Shown: piece by piece, positions 15,580 to 17,213 of the stretch | Layout of the letters: every line of letters begins with the position of its first letter | Position numbering within the stretch: the stretch's first letter is position 1 | From: a candidate division WWE3 bacterium UBA1397 | GTDB taxonomy: Bacteria; Patescibacteriota; WWE3; UBA101185; UBA10185 | Assembly: GCA_002305205.1 (NCBI GenBank) | Contig: DBQJ01000012.1 | Coordinates: forward strand, 8,156-25,368 | DNA: 17,213 nt | Direction: 5' to 3' | The notes under the pieces: model-generated | The model's database searches: none | Seen by the model: only the letters and a program-made list of their open reading frames with translations | What the model was told of the DNA's origin: nothing | Made by a program: the position numbers and the translations under genes

Positions 15580-16826
15580 TAATACCCGGTATTCTTGAAA
15601 AGAATCTATCTGAAATAAAAAGAAAAGTATCTTTAATAGAAGATATATGCGAACTAATACAGATTGATATAGTTCATGGAAATCTATTCAAAGGAGAAAG
15701 CTACAATAATGTATCTGATATTTTAAATATTAAAAGCAAATCAAAAATACAGATACATTTGATGGTCCCTAATCCGATAGATTATTTAAATAACATACTT
15801 TCTTCATCTAAAAATATAGATTGGATAAAAAACTATTTTTCTTTTATTACTCAGGTTGAAGCCGATACACAATCAATGGATTTTATAAATAAATGTAATG
15901 ATCTTGGAATAACAAAGGGTATTTCTATAGGACCGGATACTAAAATTTCTGATCTTGAGGAATTTTTATCTAAAGTAGATTTAGTTCAGTTCATGATGAT
16001 TGAACCCGGAAAACAAGGTAATAAAATAATACCTAAGGTATTTGAGAAAATTAGATTATTTCAAACTGAACATTCCCATATCCCCACACAAGCAGATGGG
16101 GGAATAAAAATAGATAATATTTCTAAAGTATTGCAACTGGGTATAAACAATGTTGTAATTGGTTCCGGTATATTCGGAGAAGGTGATCCCCGAAATAATA
16201 TATTAGAGTTTAAAAAAATACTGTCTATGAAAAAAGATCAAATCAATACCTTAGTATCCAAAAAAGAAGATGTGCTGAAAATAAAAAAGATTGCTATCTT
16301 AGGAGGAGCGGCCTGGAAAGAAAACGATGAAACATACAAACAAGCATACGATGTTTCAAAAATACTTGCAGAAAACGGATATGAGATAGTCAACGGGGGA
16401 GGACCGGGAGTAATGGCTGCAGCTACTGAGGGTGCTCATGCTGGTCACAAAAGAGTATTGGCTGTAAATTATTACCCCAATAAACCTAAAAGACACTACG
16501 AAGGAGTAAGTCCCTTTAATAAATTTGATGAGGAAGTAATTACACTTGACTATTTTGATCGTACAAAAGTAATGCTCCAAAATACTGATGTTCATATAGT
16601 ATTCAGGGGAAGCATAGGAACTCTCAGTGAGTTTGGTATGACCTGGATCAGTTCGTGGATACACGAACCAAACAGTAAACCTATCATACTCTACGGTTCT
16701 TTTTGGAATGAAATTCTTGATGTTATAGAAAAAAACTTAGTTATAAAAGCAGGAGAAAGAGAATTGCTAAAAATATGTACCTCTCCCGAAGAAGTATTGA
16801 ATTATCTTAAATCACTGAACAACTAG
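15576..16826 (+). CDS. Ribulose-phosphate 3-epimerase fused to LOG/nucleotide phosphoribohydrolase-like domain
   Basis: This 416-residue fusion has two domains. Residues about 1-215 are a TIM-barrel epimerase (Rpe; ribulose 5-phosphate to xylulose 5-phosphate): D31, H61 (HLMV) and D174 (ADGG) match metal ligands, but the first histidine of HxD is Gln29, and the NPGFGG phosphate loop is EPGKQGN. Residues about 235-416 are a Rossmann domain of the LOG/TIGR00725 family: AILGGA, GGGPGVMAAATEGA at 274-287, DRTKVM, and GTLSE at 348-352. The usual PGGxGTxxE reads RGSIGTLSE (344-352), keeping the Glu but losing PG. LOG enzymes release a base from nucleoside monophosphates, giving ribose 5-phosphate. 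The fusion fits pentose salvage; it overlaps rpiB by four bases. Confidence 0.85.
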   Translation: MIIPGILEKNLSEIKRKVSLIEDICELIQIDIVHGNLFKGESYNNVSDILNIKSKSKIQIHLMVPNPIDYLNNILSSSKNIDWIKNYFSFITQVEADTQSMDFINKCNDLGITKGISIGPDTKISDLEEFLSKVDLVQFMMIEPGKQGNKIIPKVFEKIRLFQTEHSHIPTQADGGIKIDNISKVLQLGINNVVIGSGIFGEGDPRNNILEFKKILSMKKDQINTLVSKKEDVLKIKKIAILGGAAWKENDETYKQAYDVSKILAENGYEIVNGGGPGVMAAATEGAHAGHKRVLAVNYYPNKPKRHYEGVSPFNKFDEEVITLDYFDRTKVMLQNTDVHIVFRGSIGTLSEFGMTWISSWIHEPNSKPIILYGSFWNEILDVIEKNLVIKAGERELLKICTSPEEVLNYLKSLNN

Positions 16827-16842
16827 TACCCCTTCAACGTTC

Positions 16843-16871
16843 TTGATCCCATAACTTTATACCTCTATACT
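16843..16871 (+). promoter_or_regulatory. Promoter of the transketolase gene, leaderless geometry
   Basis: TTGATC (16843-16848) is followed after 17 bases by TATACT (16866-16871), ending seven bases before the ATG at 16879. This is the best-formed -35/-10 pair on the plus strand in the window. The predicted start of transcription falls within a base or so of the ATG. Confidence 0.55.
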
Positions 16872-16878
16872 CTGAATA

Positions 16879-17213
16879 ATGCCCAAAGAAGATAGAATAC
16901 TATCCTATGAAGAAATAGCCAAAATAGGTATTGAACTGAGAGAAACAGTAATAGAAATGCTTCTGGAAGCTAAATCAGGACATACAGCAGGAGCTCTAAG
17001 TTCAGCTGATATATTCTGCTCTCTTTATTTTAGGATACTCAACATAGATCCAAATAAACCTGACTGGGAAGATAGGGATAGACTTCTTGTTTCCAATGGA
17101 CATGTGTGCCCTATTTGGTATGCGGTTTTATCAAAAAGAGGTTATTTTAATCAAGAATTATTGTGGAAATTAAGAAAAATTAATTCTCCTATTCAAGGAC
17201 ATCCCGTAGTTAA
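16879..17213 (+). CDS. Transketolase, N-terminal part (cut by the window edge)
   Basis: The reading frame stays open for 111 codons to the window edge. The protein begins MPKEDRILSYEEIAKIGIEL and contains SGHTAGALSSADIF (the thiamine-diphosphate-proximal helix), NGHVCPIWYAVLSKRGYF and IQGHPV, which are transketolase N-terminal motifs. Transketolase moves two-carbon units between pentose and other sugar phosphates. The sequence resembles the separately encoded N-terminal subunit common in archaea and many bacteria, but a full-length enzyme cannot be excluded because the gene is truncated here. It has its own promoter and lies 52 bp after the rpe fusion. Confidence 0.92.
   Translation, partial: MPKEDRILSYEEIAKIGIELRETVIEMLLEAKSGHTAGALSSADIFCSLYFRILNIDPNKPDWEDRDRLLVSNGHVCPIWYAVLSKRGYFNQELLWKLRKINSPIQGHPVV

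Overview
The window is AT-rich bacterial DNA that most probably comes from a Candidate Phyla Radiation (Patescibacteria) genome. The evidence is a 16S rRNA gene with several unusual bases at normally conserved positions, an archaeal-type ATP-dependent DNA ligase beside mutM and recF, very tight gene packing (1-4 nt overlaps, 1-2 nt gaps), almost no Shine-Dalgarno sequences, and genes that look leaderless. UGA is used as a stop (two genes end in TGA), which argues against the code-25 lineages (Gracilibacteria/Absconditabacteria). I cannot fix the phylum without a tree; Katanobacteria (WWE3) or Microgenomates relatives are plausible guesses.

Region 1 (1-3063, minus strand): a complete 16S rRNA gene at the left edge, a 299-bp leader region with hairpins and a weak promoter candidate, then a fusion gene joining a branched-chain polyamine synthase (BpsA type) to an S-adenosylmethionine decarboxylase (SpeD type) domain. 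The fused protein could both make the aminopropyl donor and use it.

Region 2 (3166-7635): a large secreted protein (Asp-box beta-propeller, M23 metallopeptidase, extracellular beta modules) on the plus strand. It ends tail-to-tail, overlapping by 11 bp, with mnmA, the last gene of a three-gene minus-strand operon (membrane-anchored protein, HEPN/RnlA-like putative RNase, MnmA tRNA thiolase).

Region 3 (7710-17213, plus strand): a glycosyltransferase; the repair genes mutM and recF; a Fic-fold protein that has lost its catalytic motif but carries a winged helix; ATP-dependent DNA ligase; two unknown small proteins; lgt (lipoprotein lipidation); and a sugar-phosphate block of rpiB, an rpe-LOG fusion, and the N-terminal half of a transketolase cut by the window edge. 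Together rpiB, rpe and tkt form the non-oxidative pentose phosphate route. The fused LOG domain suggests a link to ribose 5-phosphate released from nucleoside monophosphates.

Five genes (3166, 7710, 11787, 13890, 16879) have a -10-like hexamer ending only 6-7 nt before ATG, the arrangement expected of leaderless transcripts. No CRISPR array, insertion sequence, integrase or tRNA gene was seen.
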